From Erodium maritimum (Eukaryota > Streptophyta > Magnoliopsida > Geraniales > Geraniaceae), in the NCBI GenBank assembly GCA_963921825.1, contig OY997589.1, positions 71,594,523-71,658,522 of the forward strand: DNA of 64,000 bases, read 5' to 3'. A program made the translations under genes and the position numbers. How positions within the stretch are numbered: the stretch's first letter is position 1; each line of letters opens with the position of its first letter. The notes beneath the pieces were generated by a model. The model made no database searches, was not told the origin of the DNA, and saw only the letters and a program-made list of their open reading frames with translations. Shown here piece by piece: positions 12,223 to 23,414 of the stretch.

Positions 12223-13061
12223 ATGTATAATGTAATTGGAGTAGGAATGAGTCCAGTAATAATCCATGCTTTCTATGGTGGGGAATACATCAAAGAAGAT
12301 AAAGTTTGGACTTGGATACCAAGTATTGATGCTAAAGTTTTTAGCTTCGTGGTTGTTGAGGCGTCGATGAAACTAGTTCTAAGGAAGTTGTATACACCTA
12401 TTGGAGTGGACGAAAAGGACATAGAACTTAAATTCAGTTACCTAATGATCAACAACTTGGCTAACAGTGTAGTGCAGAAAATTCTGATAGTAGATAATCT
12501 GGAAGTGTTGATCAAGGCAGTAGTAGAGGCGTAGTACATGTGGAGCTTATTAAGAAAGAAGATGCTCGTGGTGCGGAACCTACACTCTCCCCCGTTGTAG
12601 ACGATAATTATTATGACCGAGATGTGTTGAGTCGGTTGCCTAAGAACGACACCGCGAGCAGTGTTGCTGTGAATAAGTTTAATGGTGTAACCAGTAAACG
12701 GGTTTGTGTTCGACGGCTTCTTATTATAGGGAGTGGAGAGTTACATGTTGCTAGTGGAAATGCACATGTCTTACAAGTTTACAGGGGGTCGTTGGTGAAT
12801 GAACGAACAAACCGGATTGGTGTTTGTTTCACAGATGGGTCGGACTTGGCAGTCGGTCAAGAGTTTCAGTCAAAAATAGAACTTGCCAGAAAGGTGAGGA
12901 ATGTGGAAAAGAAATGTAAGTATAGGTTTAAGCTGAAAGTTGTTAGATCAAATCTGAAAGTTTATGTTGTACAATGCAGGGAGTGGGGTTGTCTATGGAA
13001 GGTGCGTGTTGTAGTAGTGAAAAAAATCAGAAGGCTTCTCTATAAGAACATACCGCAATGA
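12223..13061 (+). pseudogene. N-terminal fragment of a MULE (MuDR-type) transposase
   Basis: Two adjoining frames. The first (12223-12534) reads IIHAFYGGEYIKEDKVWTW and then LRKLYTPIGVDEKDIELKF, matching the small N-terminal domain of many plant MULE transposases (a yGGE... start, then a ...lGID... stretch). The second (12540-13061) has FTDGSDLAVGQEFQSKIEL, a spaced set of basic residues and CREWGCLWKVRV, the layout of the MuDR N-terminal domain (VGq.F.sk.el ... C...CxW.lra). The two frames differ by a shift, and the central DDE core and SWIM zinc finger are absent. Family assignment is from motif recall; truncation is directly visible. Confidence 0.7.
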
Positions 13062-13480
13062 GTACACTTTCTTCGTCGAGGTTGTATGATAGAATGGGGA
13101 ATGAGTTGTACATAATTGTAGACATCAACTTGCGGGTGAATCTAGAACCAGTACACTAAGAGCTTGAGAGTGTAATACATTCATGAACATGGACAGATTT
13201 GTTATAATTTTTCCTAGTTTTAAACATGTTTCTCAGTTGTTATCACAAAATTCCCAATATTGTAACTGATCTAAACATTTAAATACATTGAACTGTATGA
13301 ACATGCATGTTGGATTTAGCAAATATCCATGCAGGTTTGATTGATAGTCTCTAACAAAATATTATTGCAAGTTAAAAACACTTTCAGTCTACCAAAATAC
13401 AAAAGTTTGGACCCTCGTCCAAAAGGTACAAAAGTAACAAAATGCATGTTCTTCTTCATCTAATCCCTATGTGCATCATC
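13062..13480. other. No gene recognised
   Basis: AT-rich sequence after the MULE fragment. A few codons in the MULE frame may continue to about 13110. I see no motif, repeat or RNA gene. Confidence 0.5.
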
Positions 13481-13865
13481 TTAATCAGCATCATCTTCAT
13501 CATCATTGTCTTCATCAACATCATGGATGCCTTCCTCAACATCTTCTTCAATCTTTAAATCTTCTGCGTCTTCCTCTTCTTCCATCTTCCTCTCATTTGT
13601 GGTCGTATTCCCTGCATCAACATGTTGCTCCAAACACTCAACAGAATGTCCATTCTCCGCATCATCATCAGTAACATCATCGGCGTCATTATCGCCATCA
13701 TCTTCTTCATCATCATCTGATTCTTCTACCATCTTTCTCTTCTTCCTCATCCTATTATGCCTACTTTCCTTTTGCGGCTTCTTCTCGTCTGTAGCCAGTG
13801 TCTCCAACAATTCTTCAGGATGTCCACTTTCCGCTCATCATCATCATCATCATCGTCATCATCAT
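13481..13865 (-). pseudogene. Acidic/basic low-complexity frame, left part of a split locus
   Basis: The minus frame 13481-13810 (109 codons) begins with a basic stretch (KKPQKESRHNRMRKKRK) followed by long runs of Asp and Glu. I do not recognise a family. A similar basic-then-acidic arrangement, including KKERKESRKKRMRK against KKPQKESRHNRMRKK, can be read on the minus strand at 28.1-28.4 kb. Both parts abut the ends of the hAT-like insertion, so they were probably one stretch before it arrived. It may be a decayed gene or a repeat-rich part of a transposon; simple (ATC)n expansion explains part of it. Confidence 0.4.
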
Positions 13866-13950
13866 CAAAGGCGGATCTAGCTTTTTTAATGAGGGGGCAC
13901 CAAATTTTTTTATAATAATAATAGATTTTTTTCTACAATGATAATAATAA

Positions 13951-14292
13951 GGGATAATTGTCCAAAACTACCCTAAAGTTTCGTCCACAAATGAGTTGAT
14001 GCACAAAGTTTTGTCCACGTTGTGTGGCTACCCTAAAGTTTTGTCCACGACTTTTTTAGTTTTAACGTAATAGGGATATTCAGAATGATGGTCTGGGGCC
14101 TTTGGGCAGTGCTTCGCAGATTGAATAGAAGCGTGGACAAAACTTCAATGCACCCACAAAAGCGTGGGCAAAACTTCAATGCACCCACAAAAGCGTGGAC
14201 AAAACTTCAGGGTAGCCACACAGCATGGACTGAACTTTGTGCATCAACTCGTTTATGGACAAAACTTTAGGGTAGTTTTGGGCAATTATCCC
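13951..14292. mobile_element. 342-base MULE-type MITE with long inverted repeats
   Basis: The ends GGGATAATTGTCCAAAACTA and its mirror at 14273-14292 start long imperfect inverted repeats built from a TAGGGTA...TTTTGTCCA theme. A perfect nine-base duplication, TAATAATAA, flanks it (13942-13950 and 14293-14301), the size expected for Mutator-like elements. It has no coding capacity. The frame at 14085-14270 is a by-product of the repeats. Confidence 0.85.
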
Positions 14293-14408
14293 TAATAATA
14301 ATTGACATCGTATAAAAAGATAATAATACATATCTATTTCAAAACATGACGCCGAAGATTTATATTTTGAAAATGTTGTACACATTTTTTTTTGTCAATA
14401 CAACAAAA

Positions 14409-14789
14409 TGTTTGGTTATGCCCTAGGCCCAATCGGGTTTAATCCCAATTGAGTCTTGGACCCAATATACTTAATATCATATTAAGAGAAAATTAGGTTT
14501 AGAAAAGATGAATCATCTTATTCTCTTGTAGCCTCCTTTTTCTCTTCTCTCCCAAAATCAACAATGAAGAATCTTTCTTCCTTCATTGTCATCTCAAAGG
14601 TTGAAAGCATCAAATCGTTGCTCGGTGTGGATACACTAGAGGCTTCGTACTTTCGGAGCTATATCGGATTTGTTCTACATAGAAAGTAAGTAAACCTATT
14701 AATTTTATCATTGATTCAAATGCAGATATATCGTTTTAAGATCGAATATTTTATTCCGCTGCGAACATCTGATGTTTTTCGATCCTTCA
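14409..14789 (+). repeat. 5' LTR of copia 1
   Basis: It starts TGTTTGGTTATGCCC and ends GATCCTTCA. The next bases, TTAGTATCAGAGCC at 14791-14804, are the initiator tRNA-Met primer site with one change from the usual form. Confidence 0.92.
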
Positions 14790-15414
14790 ATTAGTATCAG
14801 AGCCTGGTTTTTTGGCTTTTGAATCATATGTAAAAAAAAACTATTGATATATAATTATATATACACTATTTTGTGGAAGCAGTGTATATGTATATATTTG
14901 TATATTAGTGGTTGATTGGTTTATGCCTTATGAATTTATCAATGTGTTCATGATATATGATATAGTTGTTAAACACAATGTGCTTTTCATAGTTGTTGCC
15001 TTATTGATTTATGAATTATTGGTTGATTGTTTCGTCTTTGAAAAAGCGTATACTTATATGTAAGTATCTATCCTTGATTGGTTGCTTTTGTATACATGAG
15101 AAAGTGACATGTTTATGTGAAAATAACTGTTAGTATATTTTATAATTAGTAAAATATATGATAATTGATTCTCTGAAGCTAATATTTATTGTTTCTGTTT
15201 TTGATTCATTATATGTATGTAATATGTGTAAATATAAATGCATATGATTATAATGAATGACTGAATGGTATAACTCATGGATAATAGTGGATTAATAATT
15301 TGTTAGGTTATAAATGATTATATGTGATATAATCAACGATTGAGTTTTGATTGATAAAAATATGAGATATTTTATCAAAGGCTTTTCCATCGAAGTAGAT
15401 AAATAAAATTAATA

Positions 15415-16290
15415 TTCGTTTACAAGGAACGACCTGACAACCAGGAGACTTGTAGTTTGGGATAAAATTATCTTTGTTTACAAGGAACGACCTGACTACC
15501 AGGGGACTTGTAGTTCAATGATAAATGATATTTTTCTCTATTGCATACGATGCAAGTATAAAATTTATTTTTGTTTATAAGGAACGACCTAACTACCAGG
15601 GGACTTGTAGTTCAATGATAAATGATACTTTTCTCTATTGCATACGATGCAAGTATAAAATTTATTTTTGTTTACAAGGAACAACCTGACAACCAGGGGA
15701 CTTGTAGTTCAAAGATAAATATTTTTCTTCCTCCGTTGTATATGATACAAGTATAAAGTGTATAATTTTTTTTACAAGGAACGACCTGACTACCAGGGGA
15801 CTTGTAGTTCAAAGATAAATATACTTTTTGATTGCATATGATGCAAATGGAAAGGGAAAGTTGTCAAATATTGTACTTACAGTCTGGACTACCCAGATGG
15901 TATAATATTAATTAACTTTGGGAGGAAATGGTATATTCTGTTGCATATGATGCAAGTGAAATTAAAATTATTTAACATTATACTTATAGTCTGGACTACC
16001 CAGAGGGTATGATATTATTTAATTTTTGGAAAAAATTAATTTATTCTACTGTATATGATGCGAGTGTGAAGAAAAGTTATATAATGTTATACTTATAGTC
16101 TGGACTACCCAGAGAGTATGATATTACTTAATTTTCTGTCACAATGATGGATAAACTCAAATGTACTAATAGGGCCGACCTTACAACCAGGTGACTATGT
16201 AGTATATAGCCTGCTTTGATTTTATATGATAAAATCAAGAGAACTTTAATTATGCGTGAGAAACGACTTGACTACCAAGGGGCTCATTCA
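15415..16290 (+). repeat. Tandem repeat array in the copia 1 leader
   Basis: About ten imperfect units, each built on AAGGAACGACCTGACTACCA followed by GGGGACTTGTAGTTC, spaced by 60-110 bases and separated by an AT-rich part with TTGCATACGATGCAAG. Later units (15880-16120) shift to the wording CTTATAGTCTGGACTACCCA. The array lies between the primer site and gag. It is a structured leader repeat, not a CRISPR array, since spacers are repeats too. Confidence 0.85.
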
Positions 16291-16426
16291 TGTTTTAAAG
16301 TTTGTATTATCATTTTGATGAAGTCCATGTCTTAATGATGTATGCTTGTGCTATTGTTGTTTTCCTTCATGGTTAATTTCTGAAATGACTATTTTTTCTC
16401 TGCGTGGCATACTAGATGCTAACAAA

Positions 16427-19400
16427 ATGTCTGGTAACGTTTTTGATATGACTGGTACCGAAACTCTAGAATTGTTCTCATGCATGAAAAGCTTATCGAT
16501 GTGATCGATAACACCACTATGGAAGCTCCCACTAAGGGAGTGACTGATGTAGTTGCATTAGATGCATATTCGAAGTACCCGGAACAAAGTACTACTACTC
16601 AGTGCATCATTTTGGCTTCCATGAGTCTTGTCTTTAAGAGTAAACATGAAACTATGAATCCACCACAGATAATTAAGCATCTTAAGAAGATGTAGGAGTC
16701 TCAGAATATGAATGCTAGATATCAGATATCTATGTCTCTATTCATGTCTGAATTAAAGCTCTATGAGTTGGTGCACATTCGTGTTCTAAAGATAATTGAT
16801 CTTATAGAACAACTTGAGAAGTAAGGATGCACACTTATAGTAGGATTTGATCTTGTAGTCTCTTGATGATACTTCTGTTATGTTAATGTTAACATGAACA
16901 AGATGGATTGTGATATTCATGAATTGCTCAATATGTTGATCAATTATGAAAAACAATTCACATCGAGAAAACGAAAGTATCAGGATCTGTGCATTTGATT
17001 GATGAATCTTTAAAGAGTAAGTGGAGAGGCAAATGGATGCCTGAGAGAAAACCGCTTGCACTTGAGAATGTTGTTATGAACACATTCAATAAATTAAAGA
17101 TGAACATCGATCAATGGGATGTTGGTTGGACGTTTCTTTTGTAAGAAGTAAGGGCATTGGAAGAGAAATAATCAAACAAATCAAGGCTACTTTTGGCATT
17201 ATAAGCTTGGTCATATCAATGAGAAAAGAGTAAACAAGTTGCGTAAGGCAGTGTGCCTTAGGTAGTATGATTATGAATCATACGATACTTGTGAATCTTG
17301 TCTCATTGGGAAACTGACAATATCTCATTTTACTGGAACTGGAGAAAGAGCTAGTGAACTTTTAGGACTCATACATAATGATGTATGTGTGCCAATGAAA
17401 GTTCGAGCTAAAGGTGGATATTTTTACTTTGTTACCTTCACTGACGATATGTCGAGATATGATTTTATATATCTCATGAGACATAAGTCAAAATCTTTTG
17501 AAATGTTCAAAATATTTAGAAGTGAAGTTGAGAAACAAACCGGTAAGAATATCTAGGCACTAAGATCTGACCGTGGGGGTGAGTATCTTGTAGACGATTT
17601 TATTAATTATTTGCCACAAGATGGGATCCTATCATAGTGGATTTCGTACCTTATTAGATATGGTGCGATCGATGATGAGATTTATAGATCTTCCTATCTT
17701 CCTATGGGGATATGCTTTAGAGGTTGTTACATGTTTGTTAAATAAGATTCCCACTAAAGCAGTTGGTTAAATACCATATGAGATATGGAAAGGATGGAAA
17801 GCTAACCTTAAACATTTAAGGGTTTAGGGTTGTCCAAACTATGTTAAACGACTGTAATTAGACAAGCTTGAGGCTAAGTCTAACAAATGCATATTTGTTG
17901 GTTATCCCAATGAGACTATGGGATACTGTTTCTATCATCCTTCTGAACACAAAGTATTTGTGGCTAGGAACGCGACTTTTCTTTTAGAAAAGAAGTTCCT
18001 TGATGTTGGAAGAACTGGAAGTAGAAATAGATCTTGATGAAATACAAGATACCAATGAGTCAGCGCCGACTCAAGAGCATGGGATGCATATTAAAAAACC
18101 TTTTTTTTTGATGTCTTACAGTTGCCACCGAGGGTTTCAACCTCAAACGTTGAGGTAAATGATTTGGTTAATGAACCAAATCAGGAACAAGGGTAACAAT
18201 AGAATCAAGAAGTACAAGAGCCTCCTAGAAGATCAATTAGAGAACGTCGTGCACAAAATAGGATTAATCTATTAGTGTGCGATAATGAGGACAATCATAT
18301 TGATGATGACCTTATTATTAAAGACGGTCCTAAGTGTTTTCAAGAGGCGATGGCTATGTCCAGACCATGAGAAATGACTTGCTGCCATGAGATCCGAAAT
18401 GGAGTCAATGAAAATCAATAAAGTATGGACTTTAGTTGATGACTCTAAGGACTTAAAACCTATTGGGTTTAAATAGGGTTTTAAGAGAAAGATTGGAGCA
18501 GAGGATAAGGTTGAAACCTTTAAAGCCCGTCTGGTTGCTAAGGGGTATAATCAAAAGGAAGGTATTGATTATGAAGAAACGTTCTCCCCTGTAGCAATAC
18601 TCAAATCTATTCGGATTTCGCTTGCTATTACTGCATACTATGATTATGAGATTTGACAAATGGATGTGAAAATGGCTTTCCTTAATGGTGAGCTCAAGGA
18701 AGATGTCTATATGACTCAACCTGAAGGTTTCACATTGTCATCTGCTCCTAGTAAAGTATGTAAGCTACAACGATCCATTTATGGATTAAAGAAAGCTTCT
18801 CATAGTTGAAAAATTCGTTTTCACACGACAATCGAAAAGTTTGATTTTGTGTGTTGTGAAGAGGAGCCATGTGTGTACAAGAAGGTTAGTGGGAGCATTA
18901 TTATTTTCCTAGTGTTGTATGTAGATGACATATTCCTAATAGGAAATGATGTGTCAACCATGCAAGAAACAAAGATTTGGATATCTTAAAAGTTCTACAT
19001 GATAGATGTGGGAGAAGCAACTTACATTCTTGGAACAAAGGTCTATAGAGATAGATTATGGAAGTTGCTCTGGATCTCCTTATCTATGTACATTGATACT
19101 ATCTTAAGAAAGTATCACATGGATAGCTCCAAAAAGAGGTACTTACCTATTGGAACTGGAGTTTCTCTTTCTAGGATAATCCTAAGACCCTAGAGGAAAG
19201 AGAACGCATGAGTAGAATCTCATATGTTAACACATTGGAAGCTATCATGTATACCATGACATGTACGAGACCGGATGATGCCTATATGGTAGAAGTAGCA
19301 AGTAGGTACCAAGGAAATCCGGGTGTGGCACATTGGAAAGTTGTTAAAACTACTCTTAAGTGTTCGGGAAGAACTAAAGACCAATTCCTCATGTATGGAG

Positions 19401-19899
19401 ATAATGAGCTTAAATTGTTAAACCACATCAATGCAAGTGTTGCATCAGATAAGGATGATAGCAAATCTAATTCTGGTTATGATTTACCTTGAATGGTGGA
19501 ACAGAAATTTGGAAGAGTTCCAAACAAGCTACCGTAGCTAATTCAGTAAACGAAGCAGAATACATAGCTGCATGTGATGCTGCTAAGGAAGGTGTATGGA
19601 TAAAGAAGTTCTTAACTGAGCTTGGTGTGGTTCCTTTAGTAAAGGAAAGTGTTCCTTTATTATGTGACAATACGACCGTTATTGCACAAGCCAAGGAGCC
19701 AAGAGCACACCAAAAATCCAATCACGTTCTTCAGAAGTTTCTTCTGATTATAGAAATAGTTGAACGTGGAGACGTTCAAAGTATGAAGTTGGAAGAAAAG
19801 GAAAACGATGTAGGTCCTTTCACTAAGGTGCTTGGTTCAAAGGAGTTTGACAAGAACAAGTGGAATATAGGATTGAAATTCATGAATGTTTGGCTATAG
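16427..19899 (+). pseudogene. Broken gag-pol region of copia 1
   Basis: Gag-like wording runs from about 16427 (MSGNVFDMTGTETLELF) to about 17190. The pre-integrase zinc region and integrase core follow (about 17200-18000, with a stretch like DDMSRYDFIYLMRHKSKSFE). The reverse transcriptase is at about 18290-19000 and includes a visible YVDDIFLIG-type motif near 18920. RNase H covers about 19200-19899 (NSVNEAEYIAACDAAKEGVW, then LLCDNTTVIAQAKEPRAHQK). The order integrase before reverse transcriptase defines copia. There are many breaks, so no product is expected. Confidence 0.88.
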
Positions 19900-21014
19900 T
19901 CAAATGTTAATCTTCATGAAAGATTTTTTTAGCACATTTCATATCGTGTTTTTCTTATTAGTGGTGACTAATATAATGGATTTTATTGTTATCATATATG
20001 AATGTTTATTGACATTGGATATGATAAGTCCTTGATTAAACTGATATACTTGTCATCATAATAGGGATTATGATAATGAGAGTCAAGTATTATATAGTTT
20101 GATCTAAATGTGTTCTTGGTCATAGGATCATCCTACTGGGACTAAGGTGATCCCCATAGACCAATATATGTATAACAGTACTCATTGGATGAGTATTAAT
20201 GGATCTCATTCATTAAGTTATAATATAGATGATGCATATAGTGGATATGATCATTGAACTGACCAAAAGTGAGATTTCCAAATGGTTGATTTTACCTATA
20301 CTGTCAATATGGAAATTTTCTTAAGGAGAAAATGTATATTGTTTTATCCTTTGACCTGAGATCACCATAGTGGTTAATAGAATGCTTGTTATACTTTGAT
20401 ACCGAACACCTAGTGTGTAAAAATGCTAGTTGAAAGGTCATTGGGTATAATTGAGTACCTATATAATCAATGGCGAGTCAAGAGGTGATCCATCAACTCA
20501 AGGTAATGAGTTTGAACTCTATGTTTTTATGAATCTTATGGTTGGAAAAGATCCTTGGTCAAGGCAGAATAATGATTTAAGAAAGAAGTTTCTTAAAGTC
20601 ATTCAACAACCATTAACGATAAACATGAAACATAGTGGTTATCTATTAGGGTCTGACAGTCAAACCATACCCTAGGATAATCCGGAGTTGGAAAGATGGA
20701 AGGAAAACAATTCATCACCCTTAAACTAGGTTCGTCTTTATTGGATATTGATATTCACGTTATCCGGCCGTCGAGGAGTGTTGTTAGACGCCAACCTCGA
20801 TTAGTAGTTAATGAGATTAATTACTACTGGTTTAGCGTTGAACCTATGTGGTCACACACTTACGAGTGACGTTTGATGTTTAAGATCATTTAATCTATTA
20901 TGAGATAATTTATTGAAATGATCTAGATGACATGTTTGTTATATTTTCTGCTAACACAGAAATATAATAAATATTGGAGTTCTTGACTGATTGGATCTAT
21001 GTCAAGTGGGAGAT
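19900..21014 (+). other. Untranslated 3' part of copia 1
   Basis: AT-rich sequence after RNase H with no motif except the purine tract just before 21015. A 74-codon frame at 20451-20675 shows no similarity that I recognise. Confidence 0.6.
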
Positions 21015-21395
21015 TGTTGGGTTATGCCCTAGGCCCAATCGGGTTTAAGCCCAATTGAGTCTTGGACCCAATATACTTAATAGTATATTAAGAGAAAATT
21101 AGGTTTAGAAAAGATGAATCATCTTATTCTCTTGTAGCCTCCTTTTTCTCTTCTTTCCCAAAATCAACAATGAATAATCGTTCTTCCCCCATCGTCATCT
21201 CAAAGGTTGAAAGCATCAAATCGTTGCTCGGTGTGAATACACTAGCGGCTTCGTACTTTCGGAGCTATATCGGATTTGTTCTACATAGCAAGTAAGTAAA
21301 CCTATTAATTTTATCATTGATTCAAATGCAAATAGATCGTTTTAGGATCGAATATTTTATTCCGCTGCGAACATCTAATGTTTTTCGATCCTTCA
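21015..21395 (+). repeat. 3' LTR of copia 1
   Basis: 381 bases, collinear with 14409-14789. It ends CCTTCA, followed by CAAAA, the target duplication. Confidence 0.92.
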
Positions 21396-22016
21396 CAAAA
21401 GATATATTTCTCAACATATGAAATATTTATTGTCCTCTTACTCGATCTTTTCTTCTTAAATAAAAATTATGGAAATTTATTTTCTATTGAAATAACCCAC
21501 TTGACTGTAATAATTTTGTAGATAACTAATTCAAATTGATGATAGCATCAACCCTTAAACAATAACTAAACTCAAAATTCAAATTAACAATAGTCTTTAA
21601 TTTAAACAATGACTTTGAAACAAAAATTTATACAAATTAAGAAACTTAGATAATTGAAAATATAAAGTAATAACGAAAGTAAAAATTAATATAATAAAAA
21701 ACAATGATTTAGAAATGTAAGCAAATACGATTAACAAGTTAGAAAAAATATATAATAATAGATAGTTTTTTATTAAATAAAATAAATAGAAATTAGAAAA
21801 ATAGCATATATATTTTTAATTTTAAGGGGCGAACTTATACTAAAAAAATAGGAGTATAAGAAAAGAATAAACAATTATATAAGGTAATAATTTTTTTCTA
21901 GAATTTGAGGGGGGAGGGGCAGGAACGCGCCTCTCGCCTCCGCGCCGCTCGCTACTTCTTCGCGCGCGACACCTGGACTCTAACGGCTATAATAGCGGCT
22001 ATGTTTTTAAATAAAA
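21396..22016. other. AT-rich remnant of the hAT shell, then the 5' flank of the Harbinger element
   Basis: 21396-21900 is AT-rich with no gene seen. At 21900-21950 a G-rich then C-rich stretch (GAGGGGGGAGGGGCAGG, CGCCTCTCGCCTCC) looks like a hAT right subterminal region. From about 21950 the sequence resembles the leader of a PIF/Harbinger element. No left terminal repeat of that element could be identified. Confidence 0.4.
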
Positions 22017-22207
22017 GGGAAAACTACCAATACCTACCCAAAACATGCCCATTTAATTGATGTTTACCTGAAGTTTAAAGTTAACTGATGCATACCCTTA
22101 AGTTTCGAAAATGTAACTCAAAACCCCTCCGTCAGCTAAAATGACGAAAATACCCTCAACTACACTTCAATAATTATGTTAAAAAATTATTTAAAAATTA
22201 CTTTTGT

Positions 22208-22238
<31 letters not shown>

Positions 22239-22242
22239 ATAT

Positions 22243-22602
22243 GGTAGCTATCCAGTAAAAACCACCCTTATTGTGCAAACTACGAACTCACCAGGTGCTG
22301 ACACGTGGCGCGCACAATGCTGATAGTTTGCGCAGCACGGTGCTAATAGTTTGGGCGCACAGTGCTGATAGTTTAGCACAGTGCCAAACTATCAGCACTG
22401 TGCGCCCAAACTATTAGCATTGTGCGCGCCACGTGTCAACACCTGGTGAGTTCGTAGTTTGCCCAATAAGGCGCGATGTTTTATATATTTATTGTCCACG
22501 TGTCAGCATCTGGTGCGCTCTGCTGACATCACTGTGGGGGGATCCTATTGCTCAGATTGGTTCGTAGTTTGCACAATAAGGGGTGGTTTGTACCTGATAC
22601 CA

Positions 22603-22607
<5 letters not shown>
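22243..22607. mobile_element. MITE inserted in a TA microsatellite, copy 1
   Basis: It begins GGTAGCTATCCAGTAAAAACC and ends with the mirror form GGTTTGTACCTGATACCAACCC; inside these, CTTATTGTGCAAACTACGAA is repeated in inverted form at the two ends. It is flanked by TA repeats on both sides and has no other target duplication. The centre has GC-rich inverted repeats (GTGCTGATAGTTT and mirror). The arrangement recalls the rice Micron MITEs, known for insertion in (TA)n; that family assignment is only an analogy. Confidence 0.65.
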
Positions 22608-22667
<60 letters not shown>

Positions 22668-22668
22668 G
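22608..22668. repeat. (TA)n microsatellite between the two MITEs
   Basis: About 27 TA units run from 22608 to 22662. Shorter TA tracts lie at 22208-22226 and 23034-23052, so each MITE has a TA tract on each side. Confidence 0.95.
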
Positions 22669-23034
22669 GTAGCTATCCAGTAAAAACCATCCTTATTGTG
22701 CAAACTACGAACCAATCTAAGCCACAGGATGCGGTCAAAGTGACGTCAGCAGAGCGCGCGCGATGCTGACACGTGGCAGATTCACGCGCGCCTCTGCCCG
22801 CGCGCGTGAGCGTGTTGACCATGCGCGCGCACGGTGCTAATAGTTTGGCGCGCACAGTGATAATAGTTTAGCACAATGCCAAACTATTAGCACTGTGCGC
22901 CCAAATTATTAGCACTATGCGTGCCACGTGTCAGCACTGTGCGCGCGCACCAGCAGCGCGCGCGCCCACGTGTCAGCACCTGGTGAGTTCGTAGTTTGCA
23001 CAATAAGGGGTGGTTTGTATTTGATACCAACCCT
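22669..23034. mobile_element. MITE inserted in a TA microsatellite, copy 2
   Basis: Same ends as copy 1 (GGTAGCTATCCAGTAAAAACC and, at the right, TTGATACCAACCC) and almost the same length. The centre differs in part and is richer in GCGC. The two copies are in the same orientation and separated only by TA repeats, so they arose by two insertions or by duplication within the tract. Confidence 0.65.
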
Positions 23035-23414
23035 ATATATATATATATATATTTACTTATTAAATGACTTCATTTTTATTTAAAAAATCACTTCATTTAT
23101 ATTTTTTTAAAAAAATATTTTAAAAAAATCACTGAGGGTATTTTTGTCATTTTAGCTGACTGAAGGGGTTTTTAGTTACAAGTCGTAACTTCAGTGTATA
23201 CATCAGTTAACTTTAAACTTCAGGGTAAACATCAGTTAAATGGACATGGTTTTGGGTAGGTATTGGTAGTTTTCCCTAAATAAAATTTAAATACAAAAAT
23301 CAATTCTCAAACACCTACAAATACCCCTTACCCTCTTTCATCCAATCTACACCAACTTTCTCCCTAATTCTCTCAACATTCTCTTCATTTTGAATATTTT
23401 ATTATTAACAAGAA

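Larger units (their letters stand above)
14409..21395 (+). mobile_element. Ty1/copia LTR retrotransposon fossil (copia 1), complete in length
   Basis: It has two 381-base LTRs (14409-14789 and 21015-21395), both starting TGTT and ending CCTTCA, and a perfect five-base duplication CAAAA at 14404-14408 and 21396-21400. A tRNA-Met primer site follows the left LTR and the purine tract GTGGGAGAT precedes the right one. The inside has gag, integrase, reverse transcriptase and RNase H in copia order. I counted about 17 differences between the LTRs by eye (near 4.5 percent), pointing to an age of order one to a few million years. The coding region is broken many times. Confidence 0.95.
22017..23276. 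mobile_element. Non-autonomous MULE-type element, 1260 bases
   Basis: The ends GGGAAAACTACCAATACC and the mirror GGTATTGGTAGTTTTCCC begin inverted repeats of about 130 bases on each side (including CATTTAATTGATGTTTACC and its mirror). A perfect nine-base duplication, TAAATAAAA, flanks it at 22008-22016 and 23277-23285. It interrupts the leader of the Harbinger transposase pseudogene. Its middle is taken up by two smaller insertions in TA repeats. Confidence 0.88.

Noticed and set aside
15415-16290. Regularly spaced repeats that could look like a CRISPR array
   Set aside because: Spacers are also repeated, units diverge along the array, and it lies in a copia leader in a plant genome.
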